NCBI GenBank assembly: GCA_018813375.1
Contig: JAHJBU010000061.1
Location: 1-17,684, forward strand
Reading direction: 5' to 3'
Length of the DNA stretch: 17,684 nt
DNA from: Patescibacteria group bacterium
Lineage (GTDB): Bacteria > Patescibacteriota > Microgenomatia > UBA1400 > PJMF01
Shown here piece after piece: positions 6,621-13,081 of the stretch. Made by a program: the position numbers and the translations under genes. Below the pieces are notes generated by a model, which did no database searches, was not told the origin of the DNA, and worked only from the letters and a program-made list of their open reading frames with translations. Each line of letters opens with the position of its first letter. Position 1 is the stretch's first letter.

Positions 6621-6642
6621 ATAGGAATTGGTTGGGTATAAT
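6614..6642 (+). promoter_or_regulatory. Promoter of tRNA-Val
   Basis: Plus strand: -35 TTGTGA (6614-6619), 17-base spacer, -10 TATAAT (6637-6642) in the context GGGTATAAT. The predicted start is about 20 bases before the mature tRNA. Confidence 0.7.
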
Positions 6643-6669
6643 TATCGCTCTGGTTAAACTCTGATTAAA

Positions 6670-6743
6670 GAACTCGTAGCTCAGTTGGTTAGAGCGCTAC
6701 GTTGACATCGTAGAGGTCAGTGGTTCGAGTCCACTCGAGTTCA
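6670..6743 (+). tRNA. tRNA-Val (anticodon GAC, 6704-6706)
   Basis: A full 74-base cloverleaf: acceptor GAACTCG/CGAGTTC, D-arm GCTC/GAGC with GG in the loop, anticodon stem CTACG/CGTAG with loop TTGACAT, variable AGGTC, T-arm AGTGG-TTCGAGT-CCACT, discriminator A. CCA is not encoded (the next bases are CA then G). Anticodon GAC reads valine codons GUC/GUU. A T-rich run (TTTTATTTTTTTT) follows directly and probably ends the transcript, which converges on the gene at 6763-7437. Confidence 0.97.
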
Positions 6744-6762
6744 CAGCTTTTATTTTTTTTGA

Positions 6763-7437
6763 TTATCCACCACTATATGCAGTACTACGTTCATGATGCA
6801 TCATGTCAAAGACGGCTTTGGATTGAGCTTTGCCTTTACCCATTACCATCCCACCTTTAATCTTGCGGTTTTTCATTTGATTTTTTCGAACATTACTCTG
6901 CTGAAGCCAAGTGGTTTGGCTATTGATTTGTTTAGTAAGTAAAATAAGAAAGGCTTTAAGTTTTGCAAATTTTGCCTTTAGACCGATGCCTTCAACGCCT
7001 TGATCTGTCACTGTTTGGGTAGTTTGAATATCAACTTCTTTGTAAAATTTGGTGACGGCTTTAGCGAAGTGTTTCAGCTGTTTACGAACTTCTTCCAGTT
7101 CTTTTCTAGTACGCTCTTTATAGCCACTAAAAATTTCAGATTGATCTATGGGATTAATTTGGTCATGAAGCTTTTGACGAAGCTCAGCTTTTTTGTGTTC
7201 TTTTTTTAACTTAATTTCTTGTTTTTTTAGTTCGTCAGGACTAGTTTTTTCTGGGATTTGACCGCCAGTTTTAGCCAAGGCCTCACTTAATACATCAGAG
7301 CTAGAGTTAGTTTTTTGCGTGTCACTGGCGTAGGCGCCTTTTTCTGATTCAGACAAAGCTCTAGCAAAAGGATTTATAGCCTGCTGGTTTTTTTTGCTAG
7401 AATTTCCTGGTGGACTAACATTTCCTAAAGTGTTCAT
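6763..7437 (-). CDS. Unrecognised charged, coiled-coil-rich protein (224 aa; possibly DUF5660-like)
   Basis: The N-terminal ~75 residues are polar and probably disordered (SPPGNSSKK, NPFARALSE, SSSDVLSEALAKTGG). Residues about 75-130 are a lysine/glutamate-rich helix (KKQEIKLKKEHKKAELRQKL, RTRKELEEVRKQLKHFAKA), followed by a helical C-terminal half with LKAFLILLTKQINSQTTWLQQS and a Gly/Lys tail. No signal peptide or membrane helix is seen. The layout recalls the DUF5660 family of candidate-phyla bacteria, but I cannot confirm that here. It has its own extended -10 (7450-7458) with a predicted start only about five bases before ATG 7437, and lies downstream of trigger factor, hinting at a translation- or folding-linked role without proving it. 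Confidence 0.7.
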   Translation of the reverse strand: MNTLGNVSPPGNSSKKNQQAINPFARALSESEKGAYASDTQKTNSSSDVLSEALAKTGGQIPEKTSPDELKKQEIKLKKEHKKAELRQKLHDQINPIDQSEIFSGYKERTRKELEEVRKQLKHFAKAVTKFYKEVDIQTTQTVTDQGVEGIGLKAKFAKLKAFLILLTKQINSQTTWLQQSNVRKNQMKNRKIKGGMVMGKGKAQSKAVFDMMHHERSTAYSGG

Positions 7438-7449
7438 ATTTGAGCTAGT

Positions 7450-7458
7450 ATTATAGCA
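7450..7458 (-). promoter_or_regulatory. Extended -10 promoter for the 224-aa gene
   Basis: TGCTATAAT on the minus strand (7458-7450), a full extended -10. No good -35. ATG 7437 lies 12 bases after the box, so the transcript would have at most a few leader bases. Confidence 0.5.
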
Positions 7459-7519
7459 TATTTCTATGTTATAGGATAGTAGGTGATATTGGGTCTATGA
7501 ACCGTACTCTATAGACAGC

Positions 7520-8461
7520 TTATTTTACTTCGAGCAGAAAATCAAGTAATTTGAGACGACTAATTTGCGCCTCGAGGTAATGTTGATATTGGTGATTGTT
7601 TTGAATTTGTTTTTTGACTTTTTCATCCTTGATCTTATCAAGCTCATCCTCAATGTCTTTTTTAGATACTTGAATCTTTTGTTCTTGTTCAATTGCTTCA
7701 AGCACAAATTCTAGTTGTAGCTGTCCTAAAGATTGAGCTGCGACTTGAGAAGACATTTCTTCAAATTTTTGGCCTCTTTTAGCTAAATAATTATCAAGAG
7801 ATAATCCAATTTTCTCTAGTTCTTTAGCCAGTCGTTGAATTTCGCGTTTGGTTTCTTCTTTGAGTAATAGCTCTGGAATTTGAGGTCGAGTGTCTTCTAC
7901 TAAGGCTTTGAAGATTTGCTGAAGCTTAATTTCTCTTTCTTGATCTGCAGTTTGTTCTTTAGTGGGTTTTTCTTTTTTATTTTTTGCATCTTTAGTTGGT
8001 TGTGATTTTTGCTCTTTAAGCTGTTTAAGAGCTATGTTTAGGCCTTTTTTTATAGATTTTTGGTAATTATCTAGCTTGATGATTGGTTTTTCAGCAATTT
8101 GGATCTCTAACTCCCAGTCTTGACCCCAATTTATGCTGATTGGTTTTACTTCTGGAGAAGTAAGGGGTTCTTTTTTCTCTTTTTTAATCAGGTCTTGATA
8201 TTTTTGTGGGATAAGTGTTTCTAGTACTTGATTAATGATACGATTTCTACCTAGTTTTTCCTCAGCGATTTTTAGAGGTATTTTGCCCTGACGAAAACCT
8301 TGAGCCTTAATGTTTTTGGCTGATTTTTTTAAGACTTTATCATATTCTTGTTTAACTTCTTCCCATGCTAAAATTAGCTGAAGCTTGGTGTTGTCAATTA
8401 CTACACTAGGCTCTGCTTTTTTCTTTGGAGAAGATTTTTTTATTGGTTTATTTTTTGTCAT
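7520..8461 (-). CDS. tig: Trigger factor-like chaperone without the PPIase domain
   Basis: 313 residues against about 430 in E. coli. The ribosome-binding N-domain is clear: KLQLILAWEEVKQEYDKVLKK, then the signature GFRQGKIPLKIAEEKLG (about residues 56-72), which docks on L23 at the tunnel exit. After about residue 140 a lysine/glutamate-rich linker takes the place of the FKBP-type PPIase domain, followed by the helical C-domain arms (EEETKREIQRLAKELEKIGL-type helices, SQVAAQSLGQLQLEFVLEAI, KKQIQNNHQYQHYLEAQISR). So it can hold nascent chains but probably not isomerise proline bonds. ATG 8461 lies 8 bases after a -10 box, implying a leaderless mRNA. Divergent from tRNA-Cys. Confidence 0.88.
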   Translation of the reverse strand: MTKNKPIKKSSPKKKAEPSVVIDNTKLQLILAWEEVKQEYDKVLKKSAKNIKAQGFRQGKIPLKIAEEKLGRNRIINQVLETLIPQKYQDLIKKEKKEPLTSPEVKPISINWGQDWELEIQIAEKPIIKLDNYQKSIKKGLNIALKQLKEQKSQPTKDAKNKKEKPTKEQTADQEREIKLQQIFKALVEDTRPQIPELLLKEETKREIQRLAKELEKIGLSLDNYLAKRGQKFEEMSSQVAAQSLGQLQLEFVLEAIEQEQKIQVSKKDIEDELDKIKDEKVKKQIQNNHQYQHYLEAQISRLKLLDFLLEVK

Positions 8462-8469
8462 AGGCAGGT

Positions 8470-8498
8470 ATTATACAGGATAAATAAAGCGGGTATAA
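8470..8498 (-). promoter_or_regulatory. Promoter of tig, interlocked with the tRNA-Cys promoter
   Basis: Minus strand: TTATAC (8498-8493), 17 bases, TATAAT (8475-8470). The -35 is weak and lies on the -10 of the opposite promoter. ATG 8461 begins 8 bases beyond the -10. Confidence 0.5.
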
Positions 8499-8499
8499 T
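8471..8499 (+). promoter_or_regulatory. Promoter of tRNA-Cys
   Basis: Plus strand: TTATAC (8471-8476), 17 bases, TATAAT (8494-8499) in the context GGGTATAAT, the same as for tRNA-Val. Predicted start near 8506, four bases before the mature tRNA. Confidence 0.6.
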
Positions 8500-8509
8500 A
8501 TAGTTTCTT

Positions 8510-8583
8510 GGCACGATACCAGAGTGGTTAATGGCGAGGTCTGCAAAACCTTCGTTTCGCGGGTTCGAATCCCGCTCGTGCCT
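8510..8583 (+). tRNA. tRNA-Cys (anticodon GCA, 8543-8545)
   Basis: A 74-base cloverleaf: acceptor GGCACGA/TCGTGCC, anticodon stem GAGGT/ACCTT with loop CTGCAAA, T-arm GCGGG-TTCGAAT-CCCGC, discriminator T as usual for tRNA-Cys. CCA is not encoded. The loop has A36-A37-A38, the recognition pattern for MiaA, whose gene lies 1.5 kb downstream on the same strand. Confidence 0.97.
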
Positions 8584-8622
8584 CATGTTTTACTAAGTTT
8601 TAAAGTGGCTGTCTGAAAATAT

Positions 8623-8886
8623 ATGAAAATTAATTTAATTAAATCGCTTACTGAAAATTTTGAATCTTACTCTGGAAAAACAGTAAGTGGGGTGGAGTTT
8701 TGGTTAGCCAGAGATCTTCAAGTTTTATTGGGATATGAAAAATGGAGTAATTTTAAGACTGTAATTAATAAGGCTAAAACTGCTTGTGAAATATCTGGGA
8801 ATGAGATTTTTGATCATTTTGCCGGCGTTGGTAAAACGATCAAAATGCCTAAAAAAGGATTAAAACAGAGTAAATCATTAAAGTAA
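8623..8886 (+). pseudogene. DinD-like (DNA damage-inducible protein D) N-terminal remnant
   Basis: 87 residues. The part VEFWLARDLQVLLGYEKWSNFKTVINKAK, followed by ACEISGNEIFDHFAGVGKTIKMPKKG, matches the N-terminal region of DinD-type proteins (E. coli DinD has WSARQLGKLLGY and DDHF), which are normally about 270 residues. Here the frame ends shortly after KMPKKG, and no other frame continues the usual YACYLIAQNGDPRK sequence, so the C-terminal two thirds are deleted rather than frameshifted. The stop overlaps the miaB start (TAATG). It has no clear Shine-Dalgarno. It may be a decaying gene retained because its translation leads ribosomes into miaB, or a short functional DNA-binding-like domain. 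Confidence 0.65.
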
Positions 8887-10037
8887 TGTCTTCTTTTTTT
8901 ATTAATACCTTTGGTTGTCAAGCTAACAAATCAGACTCGGAGCGAATTGCCGGGGATTATTTTGCTCGTGGCTATATGGAGGCAAAAAGTTGGCAGGAGT
9001 GCGATGAGCTAGTGATTAATACCTGCGCGGTCAGACAACGAGCCGAAGATAGGGCGAGAGGTTTTTTATATAACGTGACCGAGTATTTTAAACAATCGCC
9101 ACGGCAGCAACCTAAAATTATTTTTACTGGTTGCATGACACATCACGGAAATCAAAAATTATTAGAGATGATGCCAGAGATTGATGAGATTTTGCCGGTT
9201 AATGAAGTTGGCTTTAATCAAGCAGCAATTCGTAAAGATAAAAAACACGCCTGGATACCGATCTCGACTGGTTGCAATTCATTTTGTACTTATTGTATTG
9301 TGCCCTACTCTCGTGGGAGAGAAAAATCCCGAAGTTATGAAGAAATTATCCAGGAAGTTCAGGTTTTAGTTGATCAAGGATATGAAGAAATTACTTTATT
9401 AGGGCAGAATGTTAATTCGTGGGGTTTAGAAAAAGTAAGTATTGGCTTTCGTAAACTCATGATGAGAGACGAGGATTTTACTAGAAAAGATTTACCTGAA
9501 AATCAATCTGGGTATTTGAAGCCAAAAGGTATCCCGCCGTTTGTTAAATTATTACAAGATATTTCCAAGTTCAAACAAATTAAGCTGATCAGATTTATGA
9601 CTAGTAATCCTTGGGATTTTCATGATGAGTTAATTGTAGAAATTGGTCAAAATAAAAAAATTGATCGCTATGTACACTTGCCGGCTCAATCTGGTAGTAA
9701 TCAAGTTTTGTATCGTATGAATCGTGGCTATACTCGAGAAAGTTACTTGGAGGTTGTAAGAAAGCTTCGTCAAGCAGACCCCAAAATTATATTAGGGACA
9801 GATATTATTGTGGGTTTTCCTGGTGAAACCGATGCTGAGTTTCAAGAGACGGTGACTTTGGCTAAAGAAGTGGGCTGGACAGTAGGTTTTGTGGCGATGT
9901 ATTCACCGCGTCCGGGCACAGCTAGCTGGAAGATTTATGAGGACGATATCCCACATAAAATTAAAAAAGAGCGTTGGGAGATTTTAGATCAGATAATTAA
10001 TAAAGATAATTTGCAGATAAGACCTAAGGTAGTATGA
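8886..10037 (+). CDS. miaB: tRNA-2-methylthio-N6-dimethylallyladenosine synthase, no TRAM domain
   Basis: Radical-SAM methylthiotransferase turning i6A37 into ms2i6A37 in tRNAs that read U-starting codons. The N-terminal domain has the three cluster-binding cysteines C11 (FGCQAN), C47 (NTCAVRQ) and C83 (TGCM). The radical-SAM motif is C130, C134, C137 (CNSFCTYC), followed by VPYSRGREKSR. Further family markers are LLGQNVNSWG, HLPAQSGSNQVLYRMNRGYTR and GTDIIVGFPGETDAEF, so MiaB fits better than MtaB or RimO. Length is 383 against ~440-475; the frame ends at NLQIRPKVV, where the tRNA-binding TRAM domain would begin. The stop overlaps miaA (ATGA). The start shares bases with the stop of the DinD-like remnant and has no Shine-Dalgarno. 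Confidence 0.93.
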   Translation: MSSFFINTFGCQANKSDSERIAGDYFARGYMEAKSWQECDELVINTCAVRQRAEDRARGFLYNVTEYFKQSPRQQPKIIFTGCMTHHGNQKLLEMMPEIDEILPVNEVGFNQAAIRKDKKHAWIPISTGCNSFCTYCIVPYSRGREKSRSYEEIIQEVQVLVDQGYEEITLLGQNVNSWGLEKVSIGFRKLMMRDEDFTRKDLPENQSGYLKPKGIPPFVKLLQDISKFKQIKLIRFMTSNPWDFHDELIVEIGQNKKIDRYVHLPAQSGSNQVLYRMNRGYTRESYLEVVRKLRQADPKIILGTDIIVGFPGETDAEFQETVTLAKEVGWTVGFVAMYSPRPGTASWKIYEDDIPHKIKKERWEILDQIINKDNLQIRPKVV

Positions 10038-11005
10038 AGATATTTTCAATAGTTGGCCCGACTGGCGTTGGTAAAACCTCATTCGCTCTGGAGTTGGCTG
10101 AGGAGATTTTGAAAAATAAAGATTATTCAGGTGTTGATTTGATTTCAGCTGATTCCAGACAGGTTTATCAAGGCTTAGAAATAATTTCAGGTGCCGATGT
10201 TCCTTCAGATTTTAGATTAAATACAGATCAAAAACTAACTTATTCTTTTTACACTAAAGGTCAAATTTATTTACATGGTGTTTTGATCATTCCTCCAAAT
10301 GAGGAATGGTCTGTGGCTCATTTTCAAGATTTGGCCTGGGAAGTTATAAAGTTAGCCAAGCAAAAAAATCATTTAGTCATAATTATTGGTGGAACAGGTT
10401 TGTATCATGACCAGCTACAAAACATCGATTCTTCTTTAAAGATTAAGCCCAATGATCAGGTAAGACAAAAATCTGATCAAATAGAGTTAAAAATTTTACA
10501 AGCTTGGGCTAAGGAAGCAAACCCAACTCGTTTTATGAAGATGAATAATTCTGACAGAAATAATCCACGGCGTTTAGTTAGGGTAATTGAGATTGGTAAG
10601 AATAATTTAAATCAAGCTACTAATGGCATTGATAGTGATTTATTTCATGAATTTGAGCAAATTTATATTGGTCTCAGGCAAGACCTAGAAAAAATAGAGG
10701 CAAAAATTAAAAAACGGGTTGTAGAAAGATTTGATAATGCGTCAGTTCAAGAAGTAAAAAAATTACACACAAAATATCACAATTGGTCATCACCAGCATT
10801 TAGTGCCTTGGGGGCAGATGAGATCAGCCAATATTTAAATGGTTCTATTTCCAAGCAGGAGTGTCTAGCGCTGTGGATACTCCATGAGTTTCAATATGCA
10901 AAGCGTCAGTTAACATGGTGGAAAAAGCGAGATATTGCATGGTTTGAGATTAGTAAGTCTGAGTGGAAACAGGCAGCATTTACTTATATACTAAACCTAT
11001 GTTAA
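10034..11005 (+). CDS. miaA: tRNA dimethylallyltransferase
   Basis: Adds the dimethylallyl group to A37, the step before MiaB. P-loop GPTGVGKTS (residues 8-16), then SADSRQVYQGLEIISGADVP matching the family SxDSxxVYxxxxIGTAKP stretch, GGTGLYHDQL, DRNNPRRLVRVIEI, and near the end SALGADEISQYLNG and FQYAKRQLTWWKKR. 323 residues, normal size. It overlaps miaB by 4 bases and the next gene by about 7, so miaB, miaA and the AI-2E-type gene form one transcription unit. Presence of both enzymes implies ms2i6A in tRNA-Cys and similar tRNAs. Confidence 0.95.
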   Translation: MKIFSIVGPTGVGKTSFALELAEEILKNKDYSGVDLISADSRQVYQGLEIISGADVPSDFRLNTDQKLTYSFYTKGQIYLHGVLIIPPNEEWSVAHFQDLAWEVIKLAKQKNHLVIIIGGTGLYHDQLQNIDSSLKIKPNDQVRQKSDQIELKILQAWAKEANPTRFMKMNNSDRNNPRRLVRVIEIGKNNLNQATNGIDSDLFHEFEQIYIGLRQDLEKIEAKIKKRVVERFDNASVQEVKKLHTKYHNWSSPAFSALGADEISQYLNGSISKQECLALWILHEFQYAKRQLTWWKKRDIAWFEISKSEWKQAAFTYILNLC

Positions 11006-12012
11006 AACTTTTTAAAAATGAAAATAGTATTTCTGTCTCTCCATCAATAGTTATTTTTACCACTTTTTTTCTTTTATTTTTATATTTTCTTTATCAGATT
11101 AGTAATATTTTAGTTTTGTTTTTTTTGAGTTTTATTATCATGGTGGCCTTGCATCCATTTGTGCAAAAGTTGGAGATTAAATTAAAATTTCCAAGGATTC
11201 TGGCTATAATTGCCACTTATATTTTAGTATTTTTAGGCATCATGAGTATGCTGGGATTATTGATTCCACCTTTAGCTAAACAGTTGTATCAATTTGTGAG
11301 GGCGTTTAATTTGCCTTGGCTACAAGAAGAAATTGTCAACTTTAGTTTTAATTTAACTGAATTAAGTAGCATTATTGAGCAGTTGGGTAGTTCGGTTACT
11401 ACCATCTATTCGGCTATTGTCTCGACTTTTTCAAGCATTTTTACTGTCACGACTGTGCTGGTAATTTCACTTTTCTTGATGTTAGATCGCAAGCGTTTAC
11501 ACCTTAGGGTTGCTTGGTTTACTAAAAACAAGCAACATATTAAAATAGCTCGGGAATTTATTGATTCTTTAGAGCATCAGTTGGGTGGTTGGGTGCGGGG
11601 TCAGTTGATCTTAATGCTGACTATTGGGTTAGTGACATATGTAGGCTTAACTCTACTTTCAATTCCTTATGCAGCACCGCTTGCATTGCTGGCTGCCTCT
11701 TTAGAAATTTTGCCAAATTTAGGTCCGACTATATCTGCTATTCCCTCAATTATCATTGGGATTATTACCAGTGGTCCAATTATGGGATTAGTGGTGCTTG
11801 TGTTTTATATTTTAGTTCAGCAGCTAGAAAATAATTTATTAGTACCCAAGGTTATGAAAGAGAATGTTGATGTCAGTCCACTAATCTCAATTATGAGCAT
11901 TTTAATTGGTCTGGAAATAGCTGGGGTTATAGGAGCTTTACTAGCTATTCCAGTCTATATTGTCCTTCGGTCAGTTTATTCAACTTGGTTTAAAGATTTA
12001 ATTCTTTCTTAA
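10999..12012 (+). CDS. AI-2E/PerM-family transporter-like membrane protein
   Basis: About 337 residues from ATG 10999 (a start at 10963 would run 43 bases into miaA). It begins with a basic stretch and two close membrane helices (SIVIFTTFFLLFLYFLYQIS, ILVLFFLSFIIMVALHPFV), then a helix at about 70-90, an amphipathic middle region, VLVISLFLMLDRKR, and a C-terminal block of helices with LGGWVRGQLILMLTIG, ALLAASLEILPNLGPTISAIP and NNLLVPKVMKENVDVSPL. These are the hallmarks of the AI-2E transporter family (PerM/TqsA/YdiK). Transported substrate is unknown; some members are sodium/proton antiporters. Confidence 0.88.
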   Translation: MLKLFKNENSISVSPSIVIFTTFFLLFLYFLYQISNILVLFFLSFIIMVALHPFVQKLEIKLKFPRILAIIATYILVFLGIMSMLGLLIPPLAKQLYQFVRAFNLPWLQEEIVNFSFNLTELSSIIEQLGSSVTTIYSAIVSTFSSIFTVTTVLVISLFLMLDRKRLHLRVAWFTKNKQHIKIAREFIDSLEHQLGGWVRGQLILMLTIGLVTYVGLTLLSIPYAAPLALLAASLEILPNLGPTISAIPSIIIGIITSGPIMGLVVLVFYILVQQLENNLLVPKVMKENVDVSPLISIMSILIGLEIAGVIGALLAIPVYIVLRSVYSTWFKDLILS

Positions 12013-12024
12013 TTTTTTTAAAGA

Positions 12025-12033
12025 TGATACACT
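12025..12033 (+). promoter_or_regulatory. Extended -10 promoter of rnpB
   Basis: TGATACACT: TG, one base, TACACT (12028-12033). The predicted start lies near 12040, which agrees with the first base of the P1 helix of the RNA. The -35 (TTTCTT) is weak. Confidence 0.5.
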
Positions 12034-12037
12034 TGGG

Positions 12038-12341
12038 GTGAGCAACTGGACAATGGCCTCGCTTACGCTTGCGTTTGGCGGGGAGGAAAGTCCGGACAGC
12101 AGAACAAAAGGTGAGCATAGAGCCTCAGTGACGATCCGGGTGGCGTCGGGTGAAACGATCAAGCGTCTGGGTATTTCTCGCCCTGACTGCCGTCAGGCAG
12201 ACTTGGCGGAGAGAAGGCATTCCTCACTTGCTGCGACTGGCGATCTTCACCTTAATGGAGTTGTTCCCTATCATGGTGATAATGTCCCAGGCTTAGATAG
12301 ATCATTGTCTAAAACAGAATCCGGCTTACGGGTTGTTCAAT
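12038..12341 (+). ncRNA. rnpB: RNase P RNA, catalytic subunit
   Basis: The RNA that removes 5' leaders from pre-tRNAs. The universal 5' core GAGGAAAGTCCGGACA lies at about 12083-12098 and the 3' core ACAGAATCCGGCTTAC at about 12314-12329; these pair as P4 in all bacterial RNase P RNAs. P1 forms between TGAGCAAC (12039-12046) and GTTGTTCA (12332-12339). GGGTGAAACG near 12149 matches the conserved internal segment. A clean hairpin CCTGAC-TGCC-GTCAGG lies inside the TCTCGCC/GGCGGAGA arm. At about 304 bases it is shorter than the E. coli RNA (377). An open reading frame runs through it but has no protein character. The 3' U-rich tail after P1 may end transcription. Confidence 0.95.
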
Positions 12342-12349
12342 TTTATGAG

Positions 12350-12355
12350 TATAAT
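12350..12355 (+). promoter_or_regulatory. Possible -10 box for the TM-helix protein and uppP
   Basis: TATAAT, 27 bases ahead of ATG 12382, with no clear -35. It would give a leader of about 20 bases containing a strong Shine-Dalgarno (AAGGAGTG, 12371-12378). Confidence 0.4.
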
Positions 12356-12381
12356 GGATGAAAATCCACAAAGGAGTGATT

Positions 12382-13071
12382 ATGCAACAACTCTATACAT
12401 CGCTATCTGTCTTAGGGACGGAAACTCTAGCAGGAATTTCAGCTTTTTTGCCTCGGTTGGTCGCTGCTCTTTTAATTTTGTTAATTGGGGCTGCTATTGC
12501 TAAGGGTGTAAAAGAACTGATTGTTAAGTTGCTGGAATCACTAAAAGTTGCTAGTTGGGTCAAGAATACACCAGTAGAGCATTTTTTTAAAAATGCTGAA
12601 TTTGGTGAAAAGATGGAGGGGGTATTGGGAAGCATTATTTACTGGATACTAATGCTGGTGGTAATTCATTCTACGGTTTCAGTCCTGGGCTTGGCTTCTC
12701 TAACTCATATATTAGATAGAGTGCTTGCCTATGTGCCGCGCATAATTTCATCAGTTTTAGTACTTTTCTTTGGTCTTTTAGTAGCTGGTGTAGTGGAGAG
12801 TTTGGTTAAGGGTTCAATTATGAGCATTGATGGAAAAAGCGCTCGTTTGTTGGGCAAGATTTCTAGCTATTTAATACTGACAATAGTAGTCTTAGCTGCC
12901 ATTAGTGAGCTTGGGATAGCAAGCGAGTTTATTATGGTGATGTTTGTGGGTTTTATTATCATGTTGTCTCTGGGTTTTGGTCTGGCAATTGGCTTAGGTG
13001 GTCAACACCTGGTTAAAGATATTTTTGCTAAGTGGTATACGCAGACTGCTAAAGAAATAAAGAAGAAATAG
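12382..13071 (+). CDS. Small-conductance-channel-like membrane protein with two conserved TM-helix repeats
   Basis: Start ATG 12382 is chosen over 12358 because AAGGAGTG lies 3-4 bases upstream of it. The 229-residue protein has two repeats: LPRLVAALLILLIGAAIAKGVKELIVKLL and VPRIISSVLVLFFGLLVAGVVESLV share the P-R-[LI]-[VI] entry, a long helix, then a charged amphipathic end, the pattern of the 'conserved TM helix' family (PF05552) found in MscS/CmpX-like proteins. At least five membrane segments in all. The C-terminus has LGFGLAIGLGGQHLVKDIFAKWY, like the pore-side G/A-rich helix of MscS, but there is no downstream MscS beta domain. A role in osmotic adjustment is inferred. uppP follows after 10 bases. 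Confidence 0.75.
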   Translation: MQQLYTSLSVLGTETLAGISAFLPRLVAALLILLIGAAIAKGVKELIVKLLESLKVASWVKNTPVEHFFKNAEFGEKMEGVLGSIIYWILMLVVIHSTVSVLGLASLTHILDRVLAYVPRIISSVLVLFFGLLVAGVVESLVKGSIMSIDGKSARLLGKISSYLILTIVVLAAISELGIASEFIMVMFVGFIIMLSLGFGLAIGLGGQHLVKDIFAKWYTQTAKEIKKK

Positions 13072-13081
13072 AGTTTTTCAG

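Noticed and set aside
7493..7516. GTCTAT...ATAGAC inverted repeat after tig as a terminator
   Set aside because: Six-bp stem with a 12-base loop and no U-run on either strand.
12038..12361. A 107-codon open frame through the RNase P RNA region
   Set aside because: The stretch carries the RNase P core segments and P1 helix; the translated product has no protein character and no ribosome-binding site.
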